A stretch of DNA of 7,349 nucleotides from contig JACRBO010000367.1 of assembly GCA_016219235.1 (NCBI GenBank), positions 1 through 7,349 of the forward strand. The letters run 5' to 3'. The notes under the pieces were generated by a model. The model was not told the DNA's origin. It made no database searches and was given only the letters and a program-made list of their open reading frames with translations. This document shows positions 1-5,354 of the stretch, in pieces. Within the stretch, counting starts at the first letter, position 1; each line of letters begins with the position of its first letter. Both the position numbers and the translations under genes were made by a program. The DNA is from Chloroflexota bacterium. Lineage in GTDB: Bacteria > Chloroflexota > Anaerolineae > Fen-1058.

Positions 1-1
1 A

Positions 2-391
2 AGTTACCTGGACTACCTCAACCCGGCCCAGGCTTGGAAGCACTTACGCATGGTCGTCATGGTGGAAGCCGAACGCCAAGTTGGTTCCACCACCACCGTG
101 GAGACGCGCTACTTCATCGCCAGTCTCGAGAACAACGCCCCCCTCGCCTTGTCCGCCGTGCGCGGCCATTGGGGCATCGAGAACCAAGTGCATTGGGTGT
201 TGGACATCGCCGTCCGCGAAGACGAGAGCCGGGTGCGGAAAGAGCACGGTCCCGAAAACTTCGCCGTCTTGCGGCATATCGCCCTCAATTTGCTGAAGCA
301 GGATACAACGACCCAACTCGGCACGCACAACAAACGCCTCAAAGCCGCCTGGCATCAGGACTACCTGCTCACACTGCTGACCAATATATGA
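2..391 (+). CDS. ISAs1-family transposase, C-terminal 129 residues (5' end outside window)
   Basis: The frame is open from base 2 and ends at the TGA at 389-391, so the window starts inside the gene. A full ISAs1 transposase is usually around 370 residues, so about the last third is present. The segment RGHWGIENQVHW followed by VLDIAVREDESRVR is the conserved ISAs1 block; the E of GIEN is, by family knowledge, the likely third acidic residue of the DDE catalytic triad. The ending (LNLLKQD, then KRLKAAWHQDYLLTLL) also fits the normal family C-terminus, so this end is not truncated. The enzyme would catalyse cut-and-paste transposition of its own element. No non-coding IS right end is visible: TPR-like coding sequence begins right after the stop. 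The left end and target duplication lie outside the window. An internal ATG at 50 is not the real start, because homologous sequence continues upstream of it. Confidence 0.9.
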   Translation, partial: SYLDYLNPAQAWKHLRMVVMVEAERQVGSTTTVETRYFIASLENNAPLALSAVRGHWGIENQVHWVLDIAVREDESRVRKEHGPENFAVLRHIALNLLKQDTTTQLGTHNKRLKAAWHQDYLLTLLTNI

Positions 392-552
392 CGACACTCA
401 AATACCGCCTGGCGCTGGCCGAAGAAGCGCTAGGGGAGGATGAAGCGGCACTGAGGCACACCAAGGAGGCGCTGGATTGGTTTGAGCGCTTGGGCATACG
501 GCCCGATTACACCGAAGCCAAAACCCTGTTCGATCGGCTTGAAGGGCGATGA
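388..552 (+). pseudogene. Truncated TPR-protein C-terminal fragment
   Basis: The frame starting at ATG 388 (overlapping the transposase stop as ATGA) encodes 54 residues. They include LALAEEALGEDEAALRHTKE, followed by ALDWFERLG and a terminal RLEGR. The alternating small and large residues (A, L, Y/W) of two antiparallel helices fit the last tetratricopeptide repeat of a larger TPR or NB-ARC/TPR protein. No upstream repeats exist: before base 388 the DNA codes for transposase in another frame. I infer that a larger TPR gene lost its 5' part by IS insertion or recombination. The ATG at 388 may be fortuitous. TPRs mediate protein-protein contacts; a single helix pair is unlikely to work alone. 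The fragment overlaps the next gene by 4 bp (549-552), so the two were probably an operon before the disruption. Confidence 0.6.
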
Positions 553-1172
553 CAACTTTCTCGCGCTGGTCCGATCTGTGGTATCGCCTGGGTGCTCAAT
601 CATCCCCGGTGCCGATCTTCGAAGAACTCGCGCAGGCGTATCACCAACCCCACCGCGCCTATCACACGCTCGATCACATTCACAACTGTCTCACCCAGTT
701 CGATCTCGTCCGTCATCTGGCCCAATTCCCCGACGAGGTCGAATTCGCCTTGTGGTGTCATGATGTGATCTATGATCCACACGCGACAGACAACGAAGCG
801 CAAAGCGCTGCCTGGACGGCGCGCATTTTGCGACAAGCCGCTGTAGTCGATGAAGTCATCGCACGCGTGACAGGCTTGATCTTAGCCACGCAGCATCACG
901 CGCCGTTCGATGATCCGGATGCTGTCCTGATCGTCGATATCGATCTCTCGATTTTGGGGCGACCTGCGGCAGAGTTCGATCGCAATGAGGCCGCGATCCG
1001 GCAGGAATATCACTGGGTGCCAGAGACGGCCTATCGAGAGGCGCGGCTTCGAGTATTGGAAGCGTTCCTGATGCGGCCCTCGCTCTATCAGACCGCATCG
1101 TTTCGAGAACGGCACGAGGCTCAGGCGCAAGCCAATCTTGCGCGGTCTATTCGTCATCTGCGAAAAATCTAG
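549..1172 (+). CDS. HD-superfamily metal-dependent phosphohydrolase (COG4339-like)
   Basis: This is a complete 207-residue protein, the usual length for this family of predicted metal-dependent HD hydrolases. Visible motifs in order: YHTLDHI (residues 38-44, family histidine), ALWCHDVIYD (67-76, the HD doublet H71-D72), DNEAQSA (81-87), ATQHH (113-117), VDIDLSILG (129-137, acidic pair D130/D132) and IRQEYHWV (150-157). Together they match the family pattern closely. The histidines and aspartates are expected to bind one or two divalent metals and hydrolyse a phosphoester. The physiological substrate is not known, and such proteins are sometimes misnamed as NMDA-receptor subunits. It has no signal peptide or membrane segment, so it should be cytosolic. 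The ATG overlaps the stop of the TPR fragment (ATGA), with GAAGGG at 541-546 very close to the start. It appears intact despite its damaged neighbours. Confidence 0.88.
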   Translation: MTTFSRWSDLWYRLGAQSSPVPIFEELAQAYHQPHRAYHTLDHIHNCLTQFDLVRHLAQFPDEVEFALWCHDVIYDPHATDNEAQSAAWTARILRQAAVVDEVIARVTGLILATQHHAPFDDPDAVLIVDIDLSILGRPAAEFDRNEAAIRQEYHWVPETAYREARLRVLEAFLMRPSLYQTASFRERHEAQAQANLARSIRHLRKI

Positions 1173-1175
1173 AAA

Positions 1176-1192
1176 CAGGTCGTGAAGACCTG
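1176..1192 (+). terminator. Small hairpin just after the HD-hydrolase gene
   Basis: CAGGTC (1176-1181) and GACCTG (1187-1192) form a perfect 6-bp stem with a 5-nt loop, starting 4 bases past the stop codon. There is no following T run, so an intrinsic terminator is only weakly supported. It could also be a processing or mRNA-stabilising hairpin. Confidence 0.25.
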
Positions 1193-1279
1193 AGCCTGAA
1201 TGTGATAGGATGACCTTCTGAATGCACAACAGCCCGTAGGCCCTGAATCAACGGACATCCAAAGTCCGAAGGAGTTGAC

Positions 1280-2126
1280 ATGAGCGCCCCATCAACCATT
1301 CCCTACACGCCGCCCGTCGATCGCCTACTCACCTACGGCGATGCCCGCAATCTCATCCTGCAGCCCGGCTATCTTGAGCTGGGCTTTGAGCCAGAGCATA
1401 TCCCCGACTTGATTCGAATGGCCACTGACCCGCATCTGAACTGGGCCGATTCTGACAGCCTGGAAGTGTGGGCACCGATCCATGCCTGGCGGGCGTTGGG
1501 GCAATTGCACGCCGAAGCGGTCAGTGTGCCATTGCAGCGTCTCTTTGATGAATTAGACGCCAATGAGTGGATTCTGGAAGAAATGCCGGACGTCTACGGT
1601 CAGATCGGTCCGGCGGCGATACCTGCCCTCACTGGCTACCTCGCGCAGGCTGGTCATTTGCTCTTTTCCTACGTGGCCGCTGCCGCCTGTCTGAGAGAAA
1701 TCGGACGGCAACAGCCGGCCGTCCGTGCCGAATGCGCAAGTTTGATCGTGCGGCACCTGGCACAGTTTGCCGCGAACGATCCGACCTTGAATGGCTGCCT
1801 CATCTCCGATCTGATCGATCTCAAAGCCGTTGAAGCCGCACCGCTGATGGCGCGCGTTTGAGGCGCGCCAGGTCGATGTGTCGGTGGCCAGCGACTGGGA
1901 AGATGTTCAGGTGGAGATGGGTTTGCTGGCCCAGCGTGAGACACCACAGCGCAATGAGTGGCTGGAGGAGGTGGTTGACACGGCGCGGAAAATGGCTGAC
2001 GTTCTGACGGCTATCGAGCGACCCACCACCACCTCGCGCAACAGTCAGCCACCAGCGGCCAAAAAAGAGAAGGCCAAGCGCAAGCAGGCCGAGAAATCGC
2101 GCAAGAAGAATCGGAAACGGAAATAG
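1280..2126 (+). pseudogene. DUF1186 / HEAT-like protein, frameshifted
   Basis: Two reading frames together make one protein of about 282 residues. The first runs 1280-1861 (193 residues). The second is open through 1857-2126; its separate GTG at 1878 is probably artificial. The first part has the style of DUF1186 / PBS-lyase-like helical-repeat proteins: LTYGDARNL, EHIPDLIRMATD (39-50), EVWAPIHAWRALGQL (62-76), FDELDANEW (89-97), IGPAAIPAL (109-117) and a C-terminal LIDLKAVEAAPLMAR. The second continues with FEARQVDVSVASDWEDVQ, then EMGLLAQRETP, and ends in a Lys/Arg-rich tail of about 20 residues. I recognise this order from related Chloroflexota and cyanobacterial proteins. Such repeats usually bind proteins; no enzymatic function is established. 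A strong Shine-Dalgarno GAAGGAG (1268-1274), 5 nt before the ATG, supports the start. The break could be a true mutation, an assembly error, or less likely programmed +1 frameshifting. Confidence 0.72.
1850..1862 (+). other. Frameshift site in an alternating GC run
   Basis: The sequence GCGCGCGTTTGAG is read GCG CGC GTT TGA (stop) in the upstream frame, while the downstream frame reads TTT GAG GCG CGC CAG. Adding back two bases (GC) to the GCGCGCG run restores ATG GCG CGC GCG TTT GAG, coding M-A-R-A-F-E. So a 2-bp contraction of a GC repeat explains the break economically. An extra single base would also restore frame. Confidence 0.65.
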
Positions 2127-2127
2127 C

Positions 2128-2171
2128 GCGGCCAGCCGTGATAGTTCGGCCGAACGATAACGGCTGACCGC
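2128..2171 (+). terminator. Nested inverted repeat (possible terminator or operator)
   Basis: GCGGCCAGCCGT (2128-2139) pairs with ACGGCTGACCGC (2160-2171), a 12-bp stem with one mismatch. Its 20-nt loop holds a second perfect palindrome, TTCGGCCGAA (2145-2154). It starts 2 bases after the stop of the frameshifted gene and is followed by CCTTTC rather than a full T run. It fills nearly all of the gap before the next gene. A terminator/attenuator hairpin or a dimeric regulator site are both possible; the sequence does not decide between them. Confidence 0.5.
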
Positions 2172-2180
2172 CTTTCAAGC

Positions 2181-2184
2181 GGAG
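2181..2184 (+). promoter_or_regulatory. Ribosome binding site deciding the start at 2190
   Basis: GGAG lies 5 nt upstream of ATG 2190. A GTG at 2184 is in frame, but it overlaps this Shine-Dalgarno, so the ATG is the better start. Confidence 0.6.
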
Positions 2185-2189
2185 TGCAG

Positions 2190-2870
2190 ATGACGTCACG
2201 CCCCACCTTGAGACTTACACCCGGTGATTCAGTCCGGGTCAAACCGGCTGTCATCGATCCCGATTTTGGCTACGACCTGGGTGGCTGGCAGGGCCGCGTC
2301 GTCCAGGTGGATGCGCGCGTCAGACCACCCACCGTCGAGATCGAGTGGGATAGCCTGACCCTCGCGGCGATGCCGGCCGAGCAGATTGCGCACTGTGAAG
2401 CAGAAGGTCTGGATTGGCGACGCATGGTGCTGGGCCTGGCTGAGGTCGAGCCAGCCATCGCGCGTGATTCGGCAGAAGCAGTGCTGAAAATCGGCCAGCA
2501 GATTCAGCGTCAACACGCCTGGGATTGGTTGGGTGAAGCCGGCCAGTCCATTCAACGGGTGTTGGCTGGAATCGATCGCGATGACGAACAGGCCCAACTC
2601 AAAGCCTGGCACACCCACTTGTTGGCAAACTGGCAACTACCGTTCGAGGCCGTGGTCGATCAATATCAAACGCTCGGGCCGCTGCAGGTCGATGATCAGG
2701 TCAAAGTCCTCAGCATTTCGGCCATCGATGATTCGTATGGTCTGATCGTCCACTTACAGGTGGGCCGTCGACGGTATGATTTTCCGTTGTGCGATTTGAA
2801 GGTCAGCGATCAGGCGTCATCCACTTATCAGTTGGTTGATGACTACCGCACATGGCACGCCAATCGTTGA
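2190..2870 (+). CDS. Two-domain protein with C-terminal CcbP-like calcium-binding domain
   Basis: The protein has 226 residues from ATG 2190. Residues 8-60 (GDSVRVKPAVIDPD, GWQGRVVQV, VEIEWDSLTL) look like a small SH3-type beta barrel. Residues 65-135 are mainly helical, with LDWRRMVLGLAEVEP. The C-terminal part (about 138-226) reads WHTHLLANWQLPFEAVV, then VDDQVKVLSISAIDDSYGL, RRYDFPLCDL and a final VDDYRTWHANR. This order (Leu-Pro-Phe core, a GD.V.VL-like strand, PL.DL, then a terminal W helix) resembles the cyanobacterial calcium-binding protein CcbP (Calci_bind_CcbP family). CcbP binds Ca2+ through a negatively charged surface and buffers cytosolic calcium; acidic clusters here (DRDDE 129-133, DD 168-169, DD 180-181, DD 217-218) are compatible with this. 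No signal peptide or membrane segment is present. The calcium role is inferred from family resemblance only. It ends 26 bp from the convergent toxin gene with no clear terminator between. Confidence 0.75.
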   Translation: MTSRPTLRLTPGDSVRVKPAVIDPDFGYDLGGWQGRVVQVDARVRPPTVEIEWDSLTLAAMPAEQIAHCEAEGLDWRRMVLGLAEVEPAIARDSAEAVLKIGQQIQRQHAWDWLGEAGQSIQRVLAGIDRDDEQAQLKAWHTHLLANWQLPFEAVVDQYQTLGPLQVDDQVKVLSISAIDDSYGLIVHLQVGRRRYDFPLCDLKVSDQASSTYQLVDDYRTWHANR

Positions 2871-2896
2871 AGCCTTGCAGCACCGACCGCGCGAAT

Positions 2897-3361
2897 TTAC
2901 GGATGGTGATTGGGGTTATCGGTGAGGAGACTTTCGGCCTGAGCGATCGCCAACAAGCGATCATCGGCCGTCACAAACATTAACGGCGGCTGGCCGGCGC
3001 GACGCAGGATGTCATGGGCTTGCCAGGCTGTAGCGAGTTGAACCGCGTCATAGGCGCGCAACGGATGTCGATCGGCGAGGCGTTTGGCGGTATCTACGAG
3101 CGTCAGATCAACGTCCAGTACGTTGTAGCGATAGGCAAAATCATACTCCGCCAGCGCGAGTACTCGCACATAATCCGCAGCCAATAGCGCCCCCTCCCGG
3201 CGGCGGCGAGCGAAGGCGCAAGCGGTTTCGACAACGGCCAGACGCGATACAAACACCGTAGAGTCGGGACTTGGAGCGCTGAGCGCTCTGACCCACTCGC
3301 TGCCAGCCTCGTCGATATACTCTTTGATCAGGGCGCTGGTGTCGAGATAAACCAGGCTCAC
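2897..3361 (-). CDS. vapC: VapC-type PIN-domain toxin ribonuclease
   Basis: This 154-residue protein has the complete acidic set of a PIN domain: D7 in VYLDTSALIKEY, E45 in SRLAVVETACAF, D105 in LRAYDAVQLATA, and D133/D134 in FVTADDRLLAIA. These residues coordinate Mg2+ or Mn2+ for endoribonuclease cleavage; known VapC enzymes cut tRNA or rRNA, but the target here cannot be read from sequence. Length is normal for VapC, and no catalytic residue is missing. Its ATG overlaps the end of the upstream antitoxin gene by 4 bp (3358-3361), the classic antitoxin-first order with translational coupling. It is transcribed from the promoter upstream of the antitoxin. It is convergent with the CcbP-like gene. 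Confidence 0.92.
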   Translation of the reverse strand: MSLVYLDTSALIKEYIDEAGSEWVRALSAPSPDSTVFVSRLAVVETACAFARRRREGALLAADYVRVLALAEYDFAYRYNVLDVDLTLVDTAKRLADRHPLRAYDAVQLATAWQAHDILRRAGQPPLMFVTADDRLLAIAQAESLLTDNPNHHP

Positions 3362-3654
3362 CCTTCACCTCGGTCATCGATAATGGTTTCCGACAATGAT
3401 TTGCCTGGCGCTTGTCCAAGTCGACGCGCCAACTCGCGGCGTTCCACATCAGACATGGGCGCAAGCGGCATGGTCTCCGCACGTGGCCGCATCAAGCCGG
3501 CGGCCACCAACGCCCGTACCGCTGCCCCGCCTTCATCTTCGATGGGAGCGTCGGCAGGCAGCACTTGCAAGCGCACCGTCTGTCGATCGGTTAGATTGAG
3601 TGGCGTCAAGGGACGCAACACCCCCCTTTCGTATATAGCAGTGATCACCGTCAT
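3358..3654 (-). CDS. DUF104 / AF2212-type antitoxin partner of VapC
   Basis: This 98-residue protein begins TVITAIYERGVLRPLTPLNL followed by QTVRLQVLP (residues 2-33), the hallmark of DUF104 (AF2212-like) antitoxins: a short beta-rich N-terminal domain that typically pairs with a PIN-domain toxin. The C-terminal part (about 45-98, rich in A, R, E and ending in DDRGEG) is probably less ordered and would wrap and inhibit VapC. The start is well supported by AGGGAGGT (complement of 3660-3667), 5 nt before the ATG. It overlaps vapC by 4 bp. Such antitoxins often repress their own operon alone or with the toxin; the interlocked inverted repeats just upstream are a good candidate operator. I assign no specific vapB name because DUF104 differs from the usual VapB folds. 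Confidence 0.85.
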   Translation of the reverse strand: MTVITAIYERGVLRPLTPLNLTDRQTVRLQVLPADAPIEDEGGAAVRALVAAGLMRPRAETMPLAPMSDVERRELARRLGQAPGKSLSETIIDDRGEG

Positions 3655-3672
3655 TTAGCACCTCCCTGCACA

Positions 3673-3699
3673 TCGCCGCGTGAATACGGCGACTTCACG
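3673..3699 (-). promoter_or_regulatory. Interlocked inverted repeats, candidate toxin-antitoxin operator
   Basis: Two inverted repeats share this stretch. TCGCCG (3673-3678) pairs with CGGCGA (3687-3692) across 8 nt, and CGTGAA (3679-3684) pairs with TTCACG (3694-3699) across 9 nt. The arms alternate, so both cannot form one simple hairpin at once; two registers of dimeric protein binding are possible. The segment covers the predicted transcription start of the antitoxin-toxin operon, where autorepressors commonly bind. Confidence 0.55.
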
Positions 3700-3702
3700 A
3701 TC

Positions 3703-3731
3703 ATTATACCATCGGCTTTACCGCAGCTCGA
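3703..3731 (-). promoter_or_regulatory. Extended -10 promoter of the toxin-antitoxin operon
   Basis: On the minus strand TGGTATAAT (complement of 3703-3711) is a perfect TATAAT with an extended TGn element. A weak -35-like TCGAGC (complement of 3726-3731) sits 17 nt upstream, inside the 3' end of the recombinase gene. The extended -10 can compensate for the poor -35. The start of transcription should be near 3696, leaving a leader of about 40 nt. Confidence 0.7.
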
Positions 3732-4632
3732 TCATTTCCACCGCCTTCTCCAAATCCTGCTCACTCGGTGTGAGGTAGATCCGCGTGGTGTTGAGGTTGC
3801 TATGCCCCAGCAGCGCCGCCACCTGGTCGATCGACACCTGCGCATCGATCAAATTCTTACCGAAGCAATGGCGTAGCACATGCGGCGTAAGATCGTCGAT
3901 GTGCGCGGCGCGGCCATAGCGCTTCAACACGCGTTGCACCGACCTCGCCGATAACGCGGCGTCTGTTTCCACTGAAACCCAAACCGCATCATTCGCTGTC
4001 TCTGGTCGCGCGTCGAGCCACGCCTGCAGGGCCTGCCGCGCTTCTGCATTCAAGGGGACAATCCGCTGCTTTGTGCCCTTGCCACGCACCGTGATCTGCC
4101 CCTTGCGTTCCGACAACTGCACATCGCGTTTCGTCAGCGCGATGGCCTCACTCACGCGCAGGCCCGTATGCCACAGGAACAACACCAGCGAGGCATCGCG
4201 CCGGCGCGACAACCAGCGCCTGGGATACCGAGCCTGCGAATACTGCAAGTCCTTTTCGATCGCACGTTGCAAGGCGAACTGCTGCTGCTTGTCCAGATAC
4301 TTCGGCCCGCGCGGCGACTCTTCGACATGCTTGATTTGCGTGGTGGGATCGTGTTCGATCAAGTGCGTCTCGATCGCAAACTGCATGAACACCGATAAGG
4401 CCGCCAACTTTCGATTGATCGTATTGGCCTTGCGCCGATCGACGTTCAGTAAGTGCTGCCGATATTCCCGCACGTCGCTGGGCGTAATCGCCGGCGGCGC
4501 GAACGTTTCACCATTGGTCTGCTCGAACCACTTCGCGAACAACTGCACATCGGCCACATAGCCTGCAATCGTCAACGCCGCGCGATCGCGTTCGCGCAGA
4601 TACGTCGTGAAATCCGGGATGAGTGACGTCAT
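3718..4632 (-). CDS. Tyrosine recombinase / phage-type integrase
   Basis: From ATG 4632 the protein has 304 residues, a normal XerC/D-like length. Residues 5-95 form the N-terminal SAM-like core-binding domain (FTTYLRERDRAALTIAGYVADV, then TINRKLAALSVFMQFAIE). The catalytic domain carries the full active-site set: R159 in WHTGLRVSEA, K185 in VRGKGTKQR, H251 and R254 in HVLRHCF, H277 in LLGHSNLNTT, and nucleophile Y286 in RIYLTP. It should cut and rejoin DNA through a 3'-phosphotyrosine intermediate for integration and excision, or inversion, of a mobile segment. The frame is open further upstream (to 4848), but that extension only shadows the preceding gene; the 4632 ATG overlaps that gene's stop as ATGA. 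It is the last gene of the operon. No attachment site was recognised. Confidence 0.93.
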   Translation of the reverse strand: MTSLIPDFTTYLRERDRAALTIAGYVADVQLFAKWFEQTNGETFAPPAITPSDVREYRQHLLNVDRRKANTINRKLAALSVFMQFAIETHLIEHDPTTQIKHVEESPRGPKYLDKQQQFALQRAIEKDLQYSQARYPRRWLSRRRDASLVLFLWHTGLRVSEAIALTKRDVQLSERKGQITVRGKGTKQRIVPLNAEARQALQAWLDARPETANDAVWVSVETDAALSARSVQRVLKRYGRAAHIDDLTPHVLRHCFGKNLIDAQVSIDQVAALLGHSNLNTTRIYLTPSEQDLEKAVEMIELR

Positions 4633-5354
4633 CGGTTGACCGCCTGTTTGAGTTCGATCCAAATTCGGATTGCTCGCTGCCGCGTCTGGCTCAAACGCTG
4701 CGCCACATAGTTCATCTCCAGCGCGGTGATGACCGCTTCGCGCGTCCGCTTCAGTCCCAGCGGCGTTTGTGCCTCGGGCTGAAACTCGCGCACGGTCGCC
4801 GCATCGTTCGGCTTCAGATCGAGTTCGCTCAGCCGCATCAGCCGCCACTGAATCACCTGTCGATGCCGCAGCCCCTGCAGACCGCCGCGTTCCGCCTTGA
4901 TCTGCTGCACCGTTGCGATTTGTTTGGGTGTCAACGTCCGATGCTCATTCAACAATTGCCACATCGGCTTGAGATACGAATGTTCCGGCTCGAAATACAG
5001 CAGGCGACACACATCCAACGCGGCCGCGCGCTGCCCGATCAGCCAGGCCCCCTCCCAATCGGCGGGCAGCACGCTTTCCAGGCGACGGCGTTCCTGCTCA
5101 ACCAGGTTCACCGCGCGCCGGGTCAAGATCGGCGATAACCGCGCTTGCGCCTGACTCCACACCCAGGGCTGGAGGTCCGATCCAAACTCCATGAAACAGT
5201 AACTCAGCGTCTCGTCGCTGCTCAACGAGACACTGCCCGGGTCGTAATACACCGCCTGACCATACGGCCAATCGGAGGCGGGACAGATCTGAGCGGCGCG
5301 CAGCCGGGCGAGATACAGCCGCTTCATCGAGTTAGGCTCTGCGTGCGTGGTCAT
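4629..5354 (-). CDS. Unrecognised protein coupled to the recombinase
   Basis: I do not recognise this 241-residue protein. From ATG 5354 it begins MTTHAEPNSMKRLYLARLRA. It has an aromatic N-terminal part (SDWPYGQAVYYDPGSVSL, CFMEFGSDLQPWVWSQAQ), a central helical region (ILTRRAVNLVEQERRRLESV; LLYFEPEHSYLKPMWQLL), and a basic Arg/Lys/Gln-rich C-terminus (GGLQGLRHRQVIQW, LGLKRTREAVITAL, RQRAIRIWIELKQAVNR). No signal peptide, membrane segment or obvious catalytic motif is seen. Start and end overlap their neighbours by 4 bp each (5351-5354 and 4629-4632), so it is almost certainly co-translated with them. A DNA-binding accessory role with the recombinase is plausible from its basic C-terminus and position but is inference. 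The frame is open further upstream to 5561, which is a shadow of the preceding gene. Confidence 0.8.
   Translation of the reverse strand: MTTHAEPNSMKRLYLARLRAAQICPASDWPYGQAVYYDPGSVSLSSDETLSYCFMEFGSDLQPWVWSQAQARLSPILTRRAVNLVEQERRRLESVLPADWEGAWLIGQRAAALDVCRLLYFEPEHSYLKPMWQLLNEHRTLTPKQIATVQQIKAERGGLQGLRHRQVIQWRLMRLSELDLKPNDAATVREFQPEAQTPLGLKRTREAVITALEMNYVAQRLSQTRQRAIRIWIELKQAVNR

Noticed and set aside
1183..1211. Promoter for the DUF1186-type gene (TAGGAT with an upstream TGAAGA)
   Set aside because: Both hexamers match the consensus only loosely and there is no extended -10; too weak to annotate.
2943..2950. GCGATCGC octamer (cyanobacterial HIP1-like), also within about 4583-4592
   Set aside because: Only a couple of copies were seen, both inside coding DNA rich in CGATCG; not dense enough to indicate a cyanobacterium.
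4073..4561. 162-codon plus-strand frame opposite the recombinase
   Set aside because: Antisense shadow of a gene with complete catalytic motifs; Ser/Arg/Cys-rich translation without family features.
4633..4848. N-terminal extension of the recombinase frame to 4848
   Set aside because: It is Arg/Ala/Gly-rich, lacks integrase features and lies in the coding sequence of the preceding gene; the ATGA overlap at 4629-4632 gives a start that fits the family length.
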